Origin: Cyclostephanos tholiformis
Taxonomy: Eukaryota > Bacillariophyta > Thalassiosirophyceae > Thalassiosirales > Thalassiosiraceae
Assembly: GCA_036939975.1 (NCBI GenBank)
Contig: JALLPB010003008.1
Location: 1-12,479 of the forward strand
Length of the DNA stretch: 12,479 nucleotides
Direction of reading: 5' to 3'
Positions 1-7,810 of the stretch are shown one piece after another. The position numbers and the translations under genes are program-made. The notes under the pieces were generated by a model. The model did no database searches. It saw only the letters and a list, made by a program, of their open reading frames with translations, and had not been told where the DNA came from. The stretch's first letter is position 1, and each line of letters opens with the position of its first letter.

Positions 1-726
1 ATCCGCAGATAAAAAAATACACAAGAACAGTCGCGAACAAAAAAAACCTTCGCACACGTCTTCTGCGTATTTGCGTATCTGTTTGCGAGCTAAAAAAATC
101 ACAGCCTTAGCCCCCCACTCCTTGTTATAGTACTGAATGACAAACTGGAGGTTGAGCCCCCTAGGTCCTCTGGCTTTCCCCATTTTTTTCAAAGCAGTGG
201 CTGTGGATGTGCCAGCGGGGGCACATTTTTGACTTGTCCTTCCAGCCAACTCATTTGTTGATGTGCGATGTGCATGTCTCTGAAGGTACCAACCCATGAT
301 TCGCCTTCTTTGAGTTTGAACTTGGGGCAGAGGGCTGGGTCTTCTTGGCTCATGCGGGTTTCTTATCTCCATCTTGCTTTTCTGCAGCCACCACTAGTTT
401 TTCACTGCTTCAGGTTCCTTAAGAGATGTTGGCATTGAGAAAAAGGAGGGTAGTAGCTTGAGGGTACTAAAAGTTCCAAAACGGACTGCCTCAATGATTT
501 GGCGGCAGTCAAGGATGCTGCTGTTGACTCTGTCACATTGGACTGCAAACCTGCAATCTTTGAGCCAGAGTTGGAAGTGTGTATCAACTGCCAAAATGAA
601 TTTACTGCAAAAATCTGTGTCTGCTCTTTCTTGGGCTTCGAAGAATTCATCAGAATGCTGAATATGACCAGTAATAGTAGTAGCCATCATAGTTACTGGA
701 TAGTTGTTATGTTTAGATTTGGCCAT
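1..726 (-). pseudogene. Decayed retrotransposon Gag-like coding sequence, open at the left edge
   Basis: Read on the minus strand from an ATG at 724-726, a 110-codon frame ends at TAG (394-396). Protein-like sequence continues in other frames: KLVVAAEKQDGDKKPA (about 405-350), then PALCPKFKLKEGESW and FRDMHIAHQQ (about 350-245), then KMCPRWHIHSHCFEK (about 233-187), and finally a frame open to the window edge. The order KLKEGESW...FR...KMCPRWHIxxxCF resembles the zinc-motif end of Gag-like ORFs in stramenopile retrotransposons, where such proteins package element RNA. That family match is from recognition of the pattern, not a search. At least four frame changes plus one stop argue for a relic. 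Two changes fall at A runs (about 400-404 and 182-188), so long-read homopolymer errors could explain part of it. No reverse transcriptase, integrase or LTR is visible in the window, so the rest of the element would lie to the left. Confidence 0.5.
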
Positions 727-2980
727 AGCTACGGCTGATGTAAATTAATTCCATTTAAATTCAAATATAAATGTGTGACTAAACAAAATGTCCATACAGC
801 AAACTTAATTTGTCTGTAGGTAGTAGCATCTGGGCATTGGCTTGCTATTAGTGTATACTTATTCCTATGTACTTGAGATTTCAAATGTTGTAAAATCAAC
901 AAAAAATGAACAAATTTATTTAGTACCAGTACCTACTTATGCAGAACCACAGAGACGTACTTTACTTCTTACCAAAAAAACAACCACAACAAAAAAACAC
1001 TGACACCATGATTTCCCCCACCCACTGGCTTCCAGCAGCTCCAATTTACAAGATGAGTGCGATCGCTGTATGCCATGCAATTGATCTCAATCTGCACAAC
1101 ATGGCAATGCAATTTTTTACGTTAACCTAACTGCTGCTTTATTTTATTTCTCTACACTTGTTTCCTTTGTGATGTAGATAAAAATTACTTTTAGGACAAT
1201 AATAATATCTGCATCATACTTTCTCAGTGCCGGAGATGGTTTTGGAAGCTGCAAAAGGTTTTCCTCACAACGTGAGAGAAGACACTTTGCACCTTCTGGA
1301 AACATCTCCAGTAACAGACAAATTAGAAACTTTCAACCCATCATAATTTTAATGTCCAAATGTTTACTACAAACATTTTTATTTTTAAGCCTATTCAGTG
1401 GAGGTATGTGAAGGTTAATAAGTAAACAAAGTTGAAATTTGTTCAAACATGCTACCTAATGGCCTCTCAGCTAATATTAGCTCTGTAAACATATCATTTT
1501 TGGTCAGATATGTGTATCAGTTAACATATTTGGCCTTCTGATGTTGTTTGGAGCATTTGATCTGCTGGATGAGTTAGGTAATTGCTTGGTTGGGCCAAGT
1601 TGGGGAGCCTGATTTGTCCAAAAATATGATGATTAGGCCTCAAAACCTTCAAGTTATGGGAGCATTTTGATTTACTGCTTTCAATATCATCTGTTTGTAG
1701 CAATTCACGACCTCTTCTAAAGATTGGTTTTTCCCCTTTGGTCTTGTTCAATGAGGTGGAGAATTAGTTTGCAGTGTTCTTGGTCTTTGTCAAGATGGGT
1801 TCATTTGTGGATGAAGAAGCAGGGAAGAGTTGCTGGGATGATGCCTGATGGAATACAGAAATTTGACTAAGTAGAGGTTGGTGGTAAAGCCTGTTGTGAA
1901 AGCCATTTTGCCAAGGGAAGGATTATATTCCTGGCAGACCCTTTTTCTCTGTATGAAAATGCCATTTTTTTAGCCGGGTACTCTACCTAGGTATAATGTA
2001 GCATAGTACTTTTCACTCCCTCAACATGCAGCCAAAACAACTTTCCTTACCAAAAGTAGAAACATGTCACACCTCCTAAGACTTTGGTTTGACCCATCAG
2101 CTTCTACCACTAAAGTAGCTAAAAGGCACTCACAACTAAAACAGAACACCACAGTCACAACAACCAACATGAGCTGCTGTCGCCCTAGTATGATTCCAGC
2201 AGTTTTGCCCTCTCTCTTCATGGGAAGAGCAGCATTGCCCCCAAATCATTGAGTTGCTGATCACCCATGACCCATGAGTGTGCACAAGTCACAAGCCATC
2301 AGGCTTGTTAGGCTCGCTAGTGTTGGTTCTCTTGTTTGACAAGAGGCCTCCAATAAACCAAAACAAACCAACATATTTGGACCTGATCACACAAAGTGTC
2401 CCCAACAAGATTGTTGCATTTTCTCTTGGTAGCACAAGACTTTTTCAACCATTGTCATAACACAAAGCATGTCCACTTCCAAAATCCCACCATCACTGAG
2501 CTATCCACTCTGTTGGCATTCCTCCAGCAAGAGATTGCCATTTTCAGACATCATTGAGCCCAACAACCACCAGCCAAAACACCCGGGCATGACAGAGGGG
2601 GGATAGGTCAAGTTAGGAGAGGTGGGTAGAAAACTAAACTGAAATTGATGATTTTACTAAGTAAGTTATTATCTCAGCCGGTTTACATAACTAAATAAAT
2701 TCCATTGAGTGCACCCTCAACCAACCCATCACAAAAGAGGTTGCTGCAAAGAGGCGGCTATAATTACAACAGATATGTCACTGGACCAGACCAATGGCTT
2801 CCCCATGGTGATGTTTCTTTTAAGGATATGGGTGTTTGCAATACGATTACATACTATTCCTCCGAACATACTAATGTATGATTAAAATAGCATGTGACAA
2901 GAGGTTTTTTTCTGAATAAAGTGATATGTTGTAAAATGAAAAATAGAGCATAATGTGACTTTTGGTGTCTGTCAGAAAAA
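727..2980. other. Gene-poor AT-rich stretch, no supportable gene
   Basis: I see no recognisable domain here. Short open frames (939-1130 plus, 1521-1751 minus, 2021-2221 minus, 2278-2460 plus) have no motif and are in the length range expected by chance. Two minus-strand patches look faintly protein-like: about 1320-1150 (contains LEMFPEGAKCLLSRCEEN) and about 1960-1790 (contains QEYNPSLGKMAFTTGFT). They may be worn transposon remnants, but I cannot name them. No tRNA or rRNA was spotted. Confidence 0.4.
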
Positions 2981-2983
2981 TAA

Positions 2984-3427
2984 TCCATCAAGGCTGAAGC
3001 CAAGAGAGTTGATGTGCATGGAGAGTTCTTGTTTTGCAATTCCATGTATGGGAGCATACATGAAATGCTGGCAAGGATCAACCCCCAATGACATCCCTTC
3101 CATACCCTGGAACTCATAGTACTACCACCTCCGGTCACCCCCAGGGGGCAGGAGATCTTGCAGGAGAAAGAGGTTCTGGAAGACACTGGATTTGGGGTGT
3201 TAAATGGGAGGATCAAGAAGATTGACCCCCAAAATAGGTTTACACGAGTAAAATTTCTTGTAATCGCCTTTGAAAAATCAGGATTTCTCATTCTTAAGAA
3301 AGCTCTTGTTTTTAAGAAGAAATTGATTTTGGGGGAGAATGAGATCACCACAATAACAGCTTTTGCACGATTTCATTTACATGCAATACAAGAAATGAGA
3401 AACAAATGTTCCAAATCAAGAATTTAA
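2984..3427 (+). pseudogene. Unrecognised decayed reading frame interrupted by one TGA
   Basis: A plus-strand frame follows a TAA at 2981-2983 and runs to TAA at 3425-3427, with a single TGA at 3089-3091. The residues on both sides have normal, charged protein composition: KRVDVHGEFLFCNSMYGSIH before the TGA, and PPPVTPRGQEILQEKEVLED and GFGVLNGRIKKIDPQNRF after it. I do not recognise the family. The antisense strand is also open for 165 codons (2854-3351), but that frame is rich in Ser, Phe and Leu, starts at GTG and has no motif, so I take it as the shadow. An intron around the TGA is possible but I see no clean GT...AG pair there. It sits just upstream of the AT-rich decamer repeat. Confidence 0.35.
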
Positions 3428-3480
3428 TGCATGCCAATTACAGTCCTTTCTCGCACAGTGGGAACTAATTAACCATAATG

Positions 3481-3646
3481 AAATAAACAAAAATAAACTA
3501 TAATAAACTATAATAAACTAAAATAAACTATTTTACATAAAGGTTTATTTTAGTTTATTTTAGTTTATATTTGTTTATTTAGTTTATTTTAGTTCATTTA
3601 GTTTATTTTAGTTTATAAATGTTTATTATTGTTTATTTTTGTTTAT
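3481..3646. repeat. AT-rich decamer tandem repeat with two inverted halves
   Basis: The left half (3481-3530) is five consecutive 10-base units of the type AAATAAACTA or TAATAAACTA. After a short spacer (about 3531-3542) the right half (3543-3646) carries the complementary type, TAGTTTATTT, in about ten degenerate copies with units of 9-11 bases. The halves can therefore fold into a hairpin or cruciform with arms of about 50 bases. The 10-base period places short A tracts on the same face of the helix, which is expected to curve DNA. The pectin acetylesterase fragment begins directly at its right edge. Confidence 0.9.
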
Positions 3647-4198
3647 CTAGATACACAAAAAAACAGTGCTTCAAATCCAAATTTGCAGGGATGGTGCATT
3701 GGTGCCCCCGGGACTTGCCATGATGCGGGGGATGGCATGGCCTACTCCTTCCTATTCTTGCATCTGGTCATAGTTGAGGAGGATTTTGCATCTGCCTTTG
3801 ACGCCACTGATGACAACCGTGATGATGGCAAGGGGTTGGGGGGGGATGGGGAGAATGCCACATTGACCAAAACAATGACTCACGGCCGCAGCGGCAAGAG
3901 GGTCCTAATCAAGCTCTCCGGTGGAGGCGCTTGCTGGGACAATGCGACCTGTGCGGTTCAGGGTTACATGCTAATGTTCCCGAGCCTAAACATCGATGCC
4001 CTTGTCGAGACATTGAGGGCAGATGTAAACGAATTGTACGGCATCCTCCTATGCAACCAGAAAGTGGGAGACATCGACTTCTTGTCGTACAAATACATAT
4101 TTGTGCCATATTGTACCCAAGACGCTAACATGGGGGAGGAATGATATCACAGCATATGGGGCATTGTGACCTCAGGGCCAGCAAGCACAATGGAGAGG
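3629..4198 (+). pseudogene. Pectin acetylesterase/NOTUM-family N-terminal fragment
   Basis: The open frame runs to TGA at 4142-4144; the first codons (TTG, no ATG) lie inside the AT repeat, and recognisable protein begins near 3674. Family features in order: NPNLQGWCIG and DAGDGMAYSFLF near the N-terminus, a Gly/Asp-rich linker (residues about 50-80), VLIKLSGGGACWDNATC at about 92-108, and YIFVPYCTQDANMG at about 156-169. In this alpha/beta-hydrolase family (PF03283) the GGGxCW segment helps build the oxyanion hole and PYCTxD is a conserved strand end. Known members remove acetyl from polysaccharide or acyl groups from protein. The catalytic Ser (GxSAG), Asp and His come later and are absent. 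Homologous-looking sequence (YHSIWGIV, then SGPASTM) continues past the TGA to 4198, where AG/GTAAAT looks like a splice donor. So this is a truncated relic, or less likely an exon of a broken gene. It looks richer in G and C than its flanks. Confidence 0.75.
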
Positions 4199-4210
4199 TA
4201 AATGTAGTGA

Positions 4211-4419
4211 GTATTATTTTGAACCCTGTTGGTCTGGAGTAATATTTTGAACCCTTTACAAACCCCAAGAATTGTAATATTTTGAACCTAACTGAAATAC
4301 TACTAGCTACTATATACTAAGGTTGTGACTAGAGAAATATATTGTAATATTTTGAACCCTACAGTTAGGTGATTCTGTTCTGAGTAATATTTTGAACCCT
4401 AAGTAATATTTTGAACCCC
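4211..4419 (+). repeat. Six-copy cluster of a 17-base motif, GTAATATTTTGAACCCT
   Basis: Copies start at 4211 (variant GTATTATTTTGAACCCT), 4239, 4274 (ends in A), 4344, 4384 and 4403, all in the same orientation. A TATGAACCC remnant follows at 4422. Start-to-start distances are 28, 35, 70, 40 and 19 bases, so the motif is conserved while the sequence between copies is not. That is unlike a simple tandem repeat. It lies just downstream of the pectin acetylesterase fragment and on the outer side of the Ulp1-MULE pair, where subterminal repeats of a transposon would be expected. Confidence 0.9.
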
Positions 4420-4582
4420 TCTATGAACCCATTTTCATGAAGTCCTTGCACAATTTTCCATGATCGATAATGCAATTATATTCTGACAGTGGTCAATGTG
4501 ATCTTGGTTGAAAACAAGGGAACAGTCCATTTAAATGAAGTAACAATACATGCATACAAAAACACCAAAGTCGAAGCCTACG

Positions 4583-4642
4583 AGATAGGTCAATGAGGAG
4601 GCAAGAAAGTCAAGATGGGTCAAAGAGGATGCAAGAATGTGA
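4583..4642. repeat. 30-bp tandem duplication, two copies
   Basis: Copy 1 (4583-4612) begins AGATAGGTCAATGAGGAGG and copy 2 (4613-4642) begins AGATGGGTCAAAGAGGATG. They match at about 25 of 30 positions. The period is 10 codons, and the block lies where the C-terminal part of the Ulp1-type protease would be expected on the minus strand, so it may be a duplication inside the degraded coding region. Confidence 0.75.
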
Positions 4643-4674
4643 AATGCAGAGAGAGCAGATAAACCATTCTTCTG

Positions 4675-5175
4675 TCAAGGGATATTTCTCTTGCAAGAAA
4701 CCAGCTCCCATTCAGTAGCATCCATGTCCTCCCCATCGTGCTTTACCTTGTACTCATCCTTCACATATTCTAGCAATCCCTTCATCCTCACCAAGTCAGT
4801 GCCGCCAAGCGAATCATAGTACTGAATCTTCTTAGCCTCCTTCTCATCGTGCCCTGCAAGGCAATTCTTCAGGAAGTAGTTTATGACCTTGTCATTCAGC
4901 CACGTCCCAGGGAGCAGGGTCCGCATGCTCCCACGCTGGACAGAGTCACCTCCTCTGGAGATGATGGACCTGACAATGATATTTGAGTCACTGCCCATCA
5001 TGGCCCCATCAACCACATTCAATTCCTTGGCAGAGAGGGGCTGCAAAAGCTTCATTGCATCTTCTCTACTGCGTAGCAAAAGCTTTTTGGCAACATAGTG
5101 CCATACAAGCTTCCTAACTGTGTCTCTCCCTTTATTGATTTTCTACGCAAACTCAAACAACACCCTCTTCTCCCA
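4675..5175 (-). pseudogene. Broken Ulp1/SENP-type (C48) cysteine protease
   Basis: The minus-strand frame between stops runs from 5142 down to TGA at 4675-4677 and contains no ATG before the codon at 5055-5053. It shows GTWLNDKVINYFLKNC, the Ulp1 N-terminal substrate-groove motif, then IQYYDSLGG, which carries the catalytic Asp, then ATEWELVSCKRNIP. C48 enzymes cleave SUMO or related modifiers with a His-Asp-Cys triad. Here only 26 residues separate the Asp of WLND from the Asp of YYDS, against roughly 80 in known SENPs. The block holding the catalytic HW is thus missing, with the junction near 4830-4850. The TGA sits inside the IPxQxNGxDCG motif (after it the frame reads QKNG), and no DCG cysteine block follows. 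Upstream, a TAG (5143-5145) and a TGA (5176-5178) break what looks like continuing sequence (WEKRVLFEFA, then KINKGRDTVRKLVWH). It is transcribed away from the transposase. Confidence 0.75.
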
Positions 5176-5279
5176 TCAAGATCTGTGTATTTGGTCTGGA
5201 TGCAGATGATTCAGTTGCCAGTAATCCTGGACAACCCCTTCCCTCCCCTTCTATAGGTGCTGCCAAGACAAGTGTCCCA

Positions 5280-6860
5280 ATGCTGCAGACTGCTTATCAA
5301 CAAGCTGACACAGCTGATATGAATTTTGGGAAATATACTCTATATTCCTGCTATGGGATCACTGCGAACTGTAATGCATTTCCTGTGGCATTTGGTATTG
5401 TATTTGGGAATGAGGACAAGGAGGGATGGCAACGTTTTTGGTCATTTGTCAAGCAGCACCACCCTTGTCTTAACGATCCTAAAGTTACCATTATAACTGA
5501 CCAACAGAAAGGATCCATTGAAGCAATGCAAGAAGTACTCCCACATGCTGTCAATTTCTTTTGTAGCTATCACCGCACCAAGAATATAAGGGAACAAGTG
5601 AAGGGTGGTGTTGGTGAGTATTCATGCCATTGGTATTACAATCTCCTACTGAAATGTGGCCGCATTGAGACTATCAATAAGCACAAATATGATTTGGCCA
5701 CACAAATGGAGAACAAGGCTCTCGCATACATTGGTTTAGTACCAGACCACCAGCAGTTTCCAGCAGCCCGTGTTGCCTATGGTGCTTCAACTGGTGTTAA
5801 TGTCTACATGTATCAGAGGTCATCCTCCTCCACTGCAGAGGCAATGAATGCTGCGAACAAAGCAGTCAGAGATAGGACAGCGGTTGATCCTGTTAATGCG
5901 ATGATTTTACTGCTGAAGCTTGAATCAAAGAGGTTTTCCATGAATAGGGAGAAGGCGTGGTCTTGGAAGGAGGTCTTGACTCCTCATGGGAAGACTTTGA
6001 TGGAGAAGGTGTTTCGCAATGTGAACCCAAGAGATTACAGTATCACTGTCGAAGGAAGTACTACTTCAAATAAGTGCTATGTGACGAAGAATGTCTCCCA
6101 GTACAATTATGTCTGTTGGTTTCCTGTGGAGTATGATGATGACGGATCCCTCTTTGGAGGATGCAGTTGTGGTGTTCCTAACACAGACGGACTACCATGC
6201 CATCATATGGTAGCTGTTGTGAAGTCATACAAAATTGAAGGCCTCAATGAAACAAATGTTATGCCAATATGGTGGCACACATCTCACTGGCGGAAGCAAT
6301 ATCCATGGGAGTGTCAATATGTATGCAACTTTGACATGGAGAGTCTTTGCAACTCCACAACTGCAAAAGTTGAGAAGGCATATGCTCTTTGTCCACCATA
6401 TGCAGGGCCACGCAAGGGTGGACGGCCAAGAGAGGAGAAGAGAATCAAAGGTGGGGTGGAGCTTGTGATGGAGAAGAAAATGAAAGCAGCTAAGAAAGAA
6501 CTAGCAGGGAAGCGCAAGGGGAAACGTGTGGAGCCAGTGATAGTACTTGATTGTAAAAAAATAAAGAAGACAGACAAAACAGGCAAGAGTGGGAAGAGCG
6601 ACAAGCGAGCTGGTGATGTTGCCAAGAAAGTAAACATAAGACAGGTGGGAAAAGCAGGAGAAAATTCTGAAGATGATTCTGACATTATGGTTACAGAGAT
6701 TGGCACAAAGAAAGCAGCCACATCAATGAAAGGAAAGAAGAAGGGTAAGGCATCATCAACTGGAAGGAAGAAGGAACCTACCAAGGGGGATTTGAATGCC
6801 ATGTTGAAGAGTGGCAATGATGGAGTGAGTGGGAGGAAGAAACTGGGGCGAAACAAGTAG
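5280..6860 (+). CDS. Mutator-like (MULE) transposase with SWIM zinc finger
   Basis: A 526-residue frame from ATG 5280 to TAG 6858-6860. The DDE core is readable: a first Asp in QADTADMNFGKY (D10 or D13), a second in VTIITDQQKGS (D74), the MULE C-x2-H in FFCSYHRTKN (C95, H98), and the Glu in STAEAMN (E187). A SWIM finger follows: CSCGVPNTDGLPCHH, with C295, C297, C307 and H309. After WHTSHWRKQYPW comes RKGGRPREEKR, an AT-hook-like GRP core, then a Lys-rich tail (about 395-526) that would serve as a nuclear signal and DNA-contact region. Such enzymes cut and rejoin element ends in the nucleus. No FAR1/WRKY-type N-terminal domain is present. The frame is open upstream only to 5139, overlapping the divergent Ulp1 relic, so the N-terminus is lost or lies in an exon I cannot see. 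No stop or frameshift breaks the 526 codons, unlike its neighbours, suggesting a younger insertion or continued selection. Activity is doubtful. Confidence 0.88.
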   Translation: MLQTAYQQADTADMNFGKYTLYSCYGITANCNAFPVAFGIVFGNEDKEGWQRFWSFVKQHHPCLNDPKVTIITDQQKGSIEAMQEVLPHAVNFFCSYHRTKNIREQVKGGVGEYSCHWYYNLLLKCGRIETINKHKYDLATQMENKALAYIGLVPDHQQFPAARVAYGASTGVNVYMYQRSSSSTAEAMNAANKAVRDRTAVDPVNAMILLLKLESKRFSMNREKAWSWKEVLTPHGKTLMEKVFRNVNPRDYSITVEGSTTSNKCYVTKNVSQYNYVCWFPVEYDDDGSLFGGCSCGVPNTDGLPCHHMVAVVKSYKIEGLNETNVMPIWWHTSHWRKQYPWECQYVCNFDMESLCNSTTAKVEKAYALCPPYAGPRKGGRPREEKRIKGGVELVMEKKMKAAKKELAGKRKGKRVEPVIVLDCKKIKKTDKTGKSGKSDKRAGDVAKKVNIRQVGKAGENSEDDSDIMVTEIGTKKAATSMKGKKKGKASSTGRKKEPTKGDLNAMLKSGNDGVSGRKKLGRNK

Positions 6861-6966
6861 GTTTGGTATGTAGGGATAGGTCTGATGTGTTGGTGAACTA
6901 AAGTGTGTTGCTTCTTATTAAGTTATAGGTTTAAAAATTAATGTGGTGAGCAAATCTATTATATCC

Positions 6967-7230
6967 ATTTTGTGCTGCTAACAGATTGGTTTTCCCTCAC
7001 AAGTCTTAACAATTGTTTGTCATAGTGTTTTGTGCTGTTCATAGATACAATCATAAAAACACAAAATATGAGATACAAATGTATCATTTAGTGCTGTGTA
7101 TCGATGCACGAAATATATATTTTGTGCTGCTAATGACAATACAAAAATAATATTTTGTGCTGGTGATAGCAAACATAAAACTCTAGTTTGTGCTGCTTGT
7201 GAATAAAACATTTTACTTTTTGTGCTGTTG
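6967..7230 (+). repeat. Array of seven TTTTGTGCTG motifs, partly at 33-bp spacing
   Basis: Copies start at 6968, 7028, 7087 (TTTAGTGCTG), 7120, 7153, 7186 (GTTTGTGCTG) and 7218. Distances are 60, 59, 33, 33, 33 and 32 bases. The sequence between the cores is only loosely similar, with AT-rich GA/AAA stretches. An inverted copy (CAGCACAAAA) lies at 7358-7367, and weaker versions appear near 7512 and 7547. The array begins about 100 bases after the transposase stop, so it is a candidate subterminal repeat of the same element. Open frames inside it (7020-7244 minus, 7238-7519 plus) are repeat-derived and not credible genes. Confidence 0.9.
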
Positions 7231-7597
7231 AGAATGCATGACACAACTAATTGCGTGTTGTTTAATAATTTGCTTTTTTAGTACGATAGGCTTAGAAGGC
7301 CACTTTGATGGAAAGTGGCCCTCTCAGGTTCTCTTGATGAAGATGCATAGTTCAGAGCAGCACAAAATATTAAAAAAATGTTTGTTTCAGAAACATTTAC
7401 GTCATATCTTTATTATGATTTGTGTGGTTTTCAAAAAAAGTATTTTAGTATTTCGTGTTACTCATGGTAACAATAATCTTAAAAAGAATGCCTTGTTAAT
7501 ACTGGAATACATTTTGTGATGCTATTGAATCATATTTAAAACAAAAGAGTGCTGTTAAGGAATAACAAGCAACTAATTATGTGTTGTCAATAAATTA
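7223..7597 (+). repeat. Pair of diverged direct repeats of about 50 bp, 326 bp apart
   Basis: The first copy (7223-7272) contains GTGCTGTTGAGAATG and CAACTAATTGCGTGTTG. The second (7549-7597) contains GTGCTGTTAAGGAAT and CAACTAATTATGTGTTG. The 17-base core CAACTAATT..GTGTTG differs at two positions. The interval between them is AT-rich and contains the 7298-7320 hairpin. No gene is supported between 7231 and 7810. Confidence 0.65.
7298..7320. repeat. Perfect 9-bp stem hairpin, 5-base loop
   Basis: GGCCACTTT (7298-7306) pairs exactly with AAAGTGGCC (7312-7320) around the loop GATGG. It is GC-richer than its surroundings and lies between the two ~50-bp direct repeats. I see no T run directly after it and assign no function. 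Confidence 0.7.
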
Positions 7598-7810
7598 TTA
7601 TTTTACTGAATATTTGATGCTGTAGATGGAATGTTTGATAATATGACCGCTGAAGTTATGATGTAGCTAGGACTCACAAAATGGACACCTTGGTCACCAC
7701 TCATACTGGAGGTATTAGGGCTGGTGGCAACAAGCAGGCACATACCCAACACAATGCAACCACTCCTAACACTGATAGAACAATGCCTTACACATATAAC
7801 TTGCATATGA

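Noticed and set aside
2021..2221. Small membrane protein on the minus strand
   Set aside because: A hydrophobic stretch is present (LMLVVVTVVFCFSC), but the 66-codon length is within chance, the overlapping plus frame is also open, and nothing else supports it.
2854..3351. 165-codon open frame on the minus strand
   Set aside because: It begins at GTG, has no motif and a Ser/Phe/Leu-biased composition; the plus strand reads more like protein, so I treat it as antisense shadow.
3481..3646. Telomeric or interstitial telomere repeat
   Set aside because: The unit is TTTAGTTTAT-like without the G run of telomere repeats, and it is inverted halfway.
4239..4419. Pol III B-box cluster (GGTTCAA on the minus strand)
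   Set aside because: Only the first seven bases fit the B-box consensus, no A box or tRNA fold is visible, and no terminator follows consistently.
6314..6856. 180-codon minus frame opposite the transposase tail
   Set aside because: It is the antisense of a Lys-rich coding region, which suppresses stops on the other strand, and it has Phe/Pro/Ser-biased composition.
4211..7230. CRISPR-like array
   Set aside because: The repeats are only 10-17 bases with irregular spacing, the genome is eukaryotic and there are no cas genes.
7020..7519. Small genes within the TTTTGTGCTG array and its flank
   Set aside because: These frames (74 and 93 codons) are formed by the repeat itself and AT-rich sequence, with no domain.
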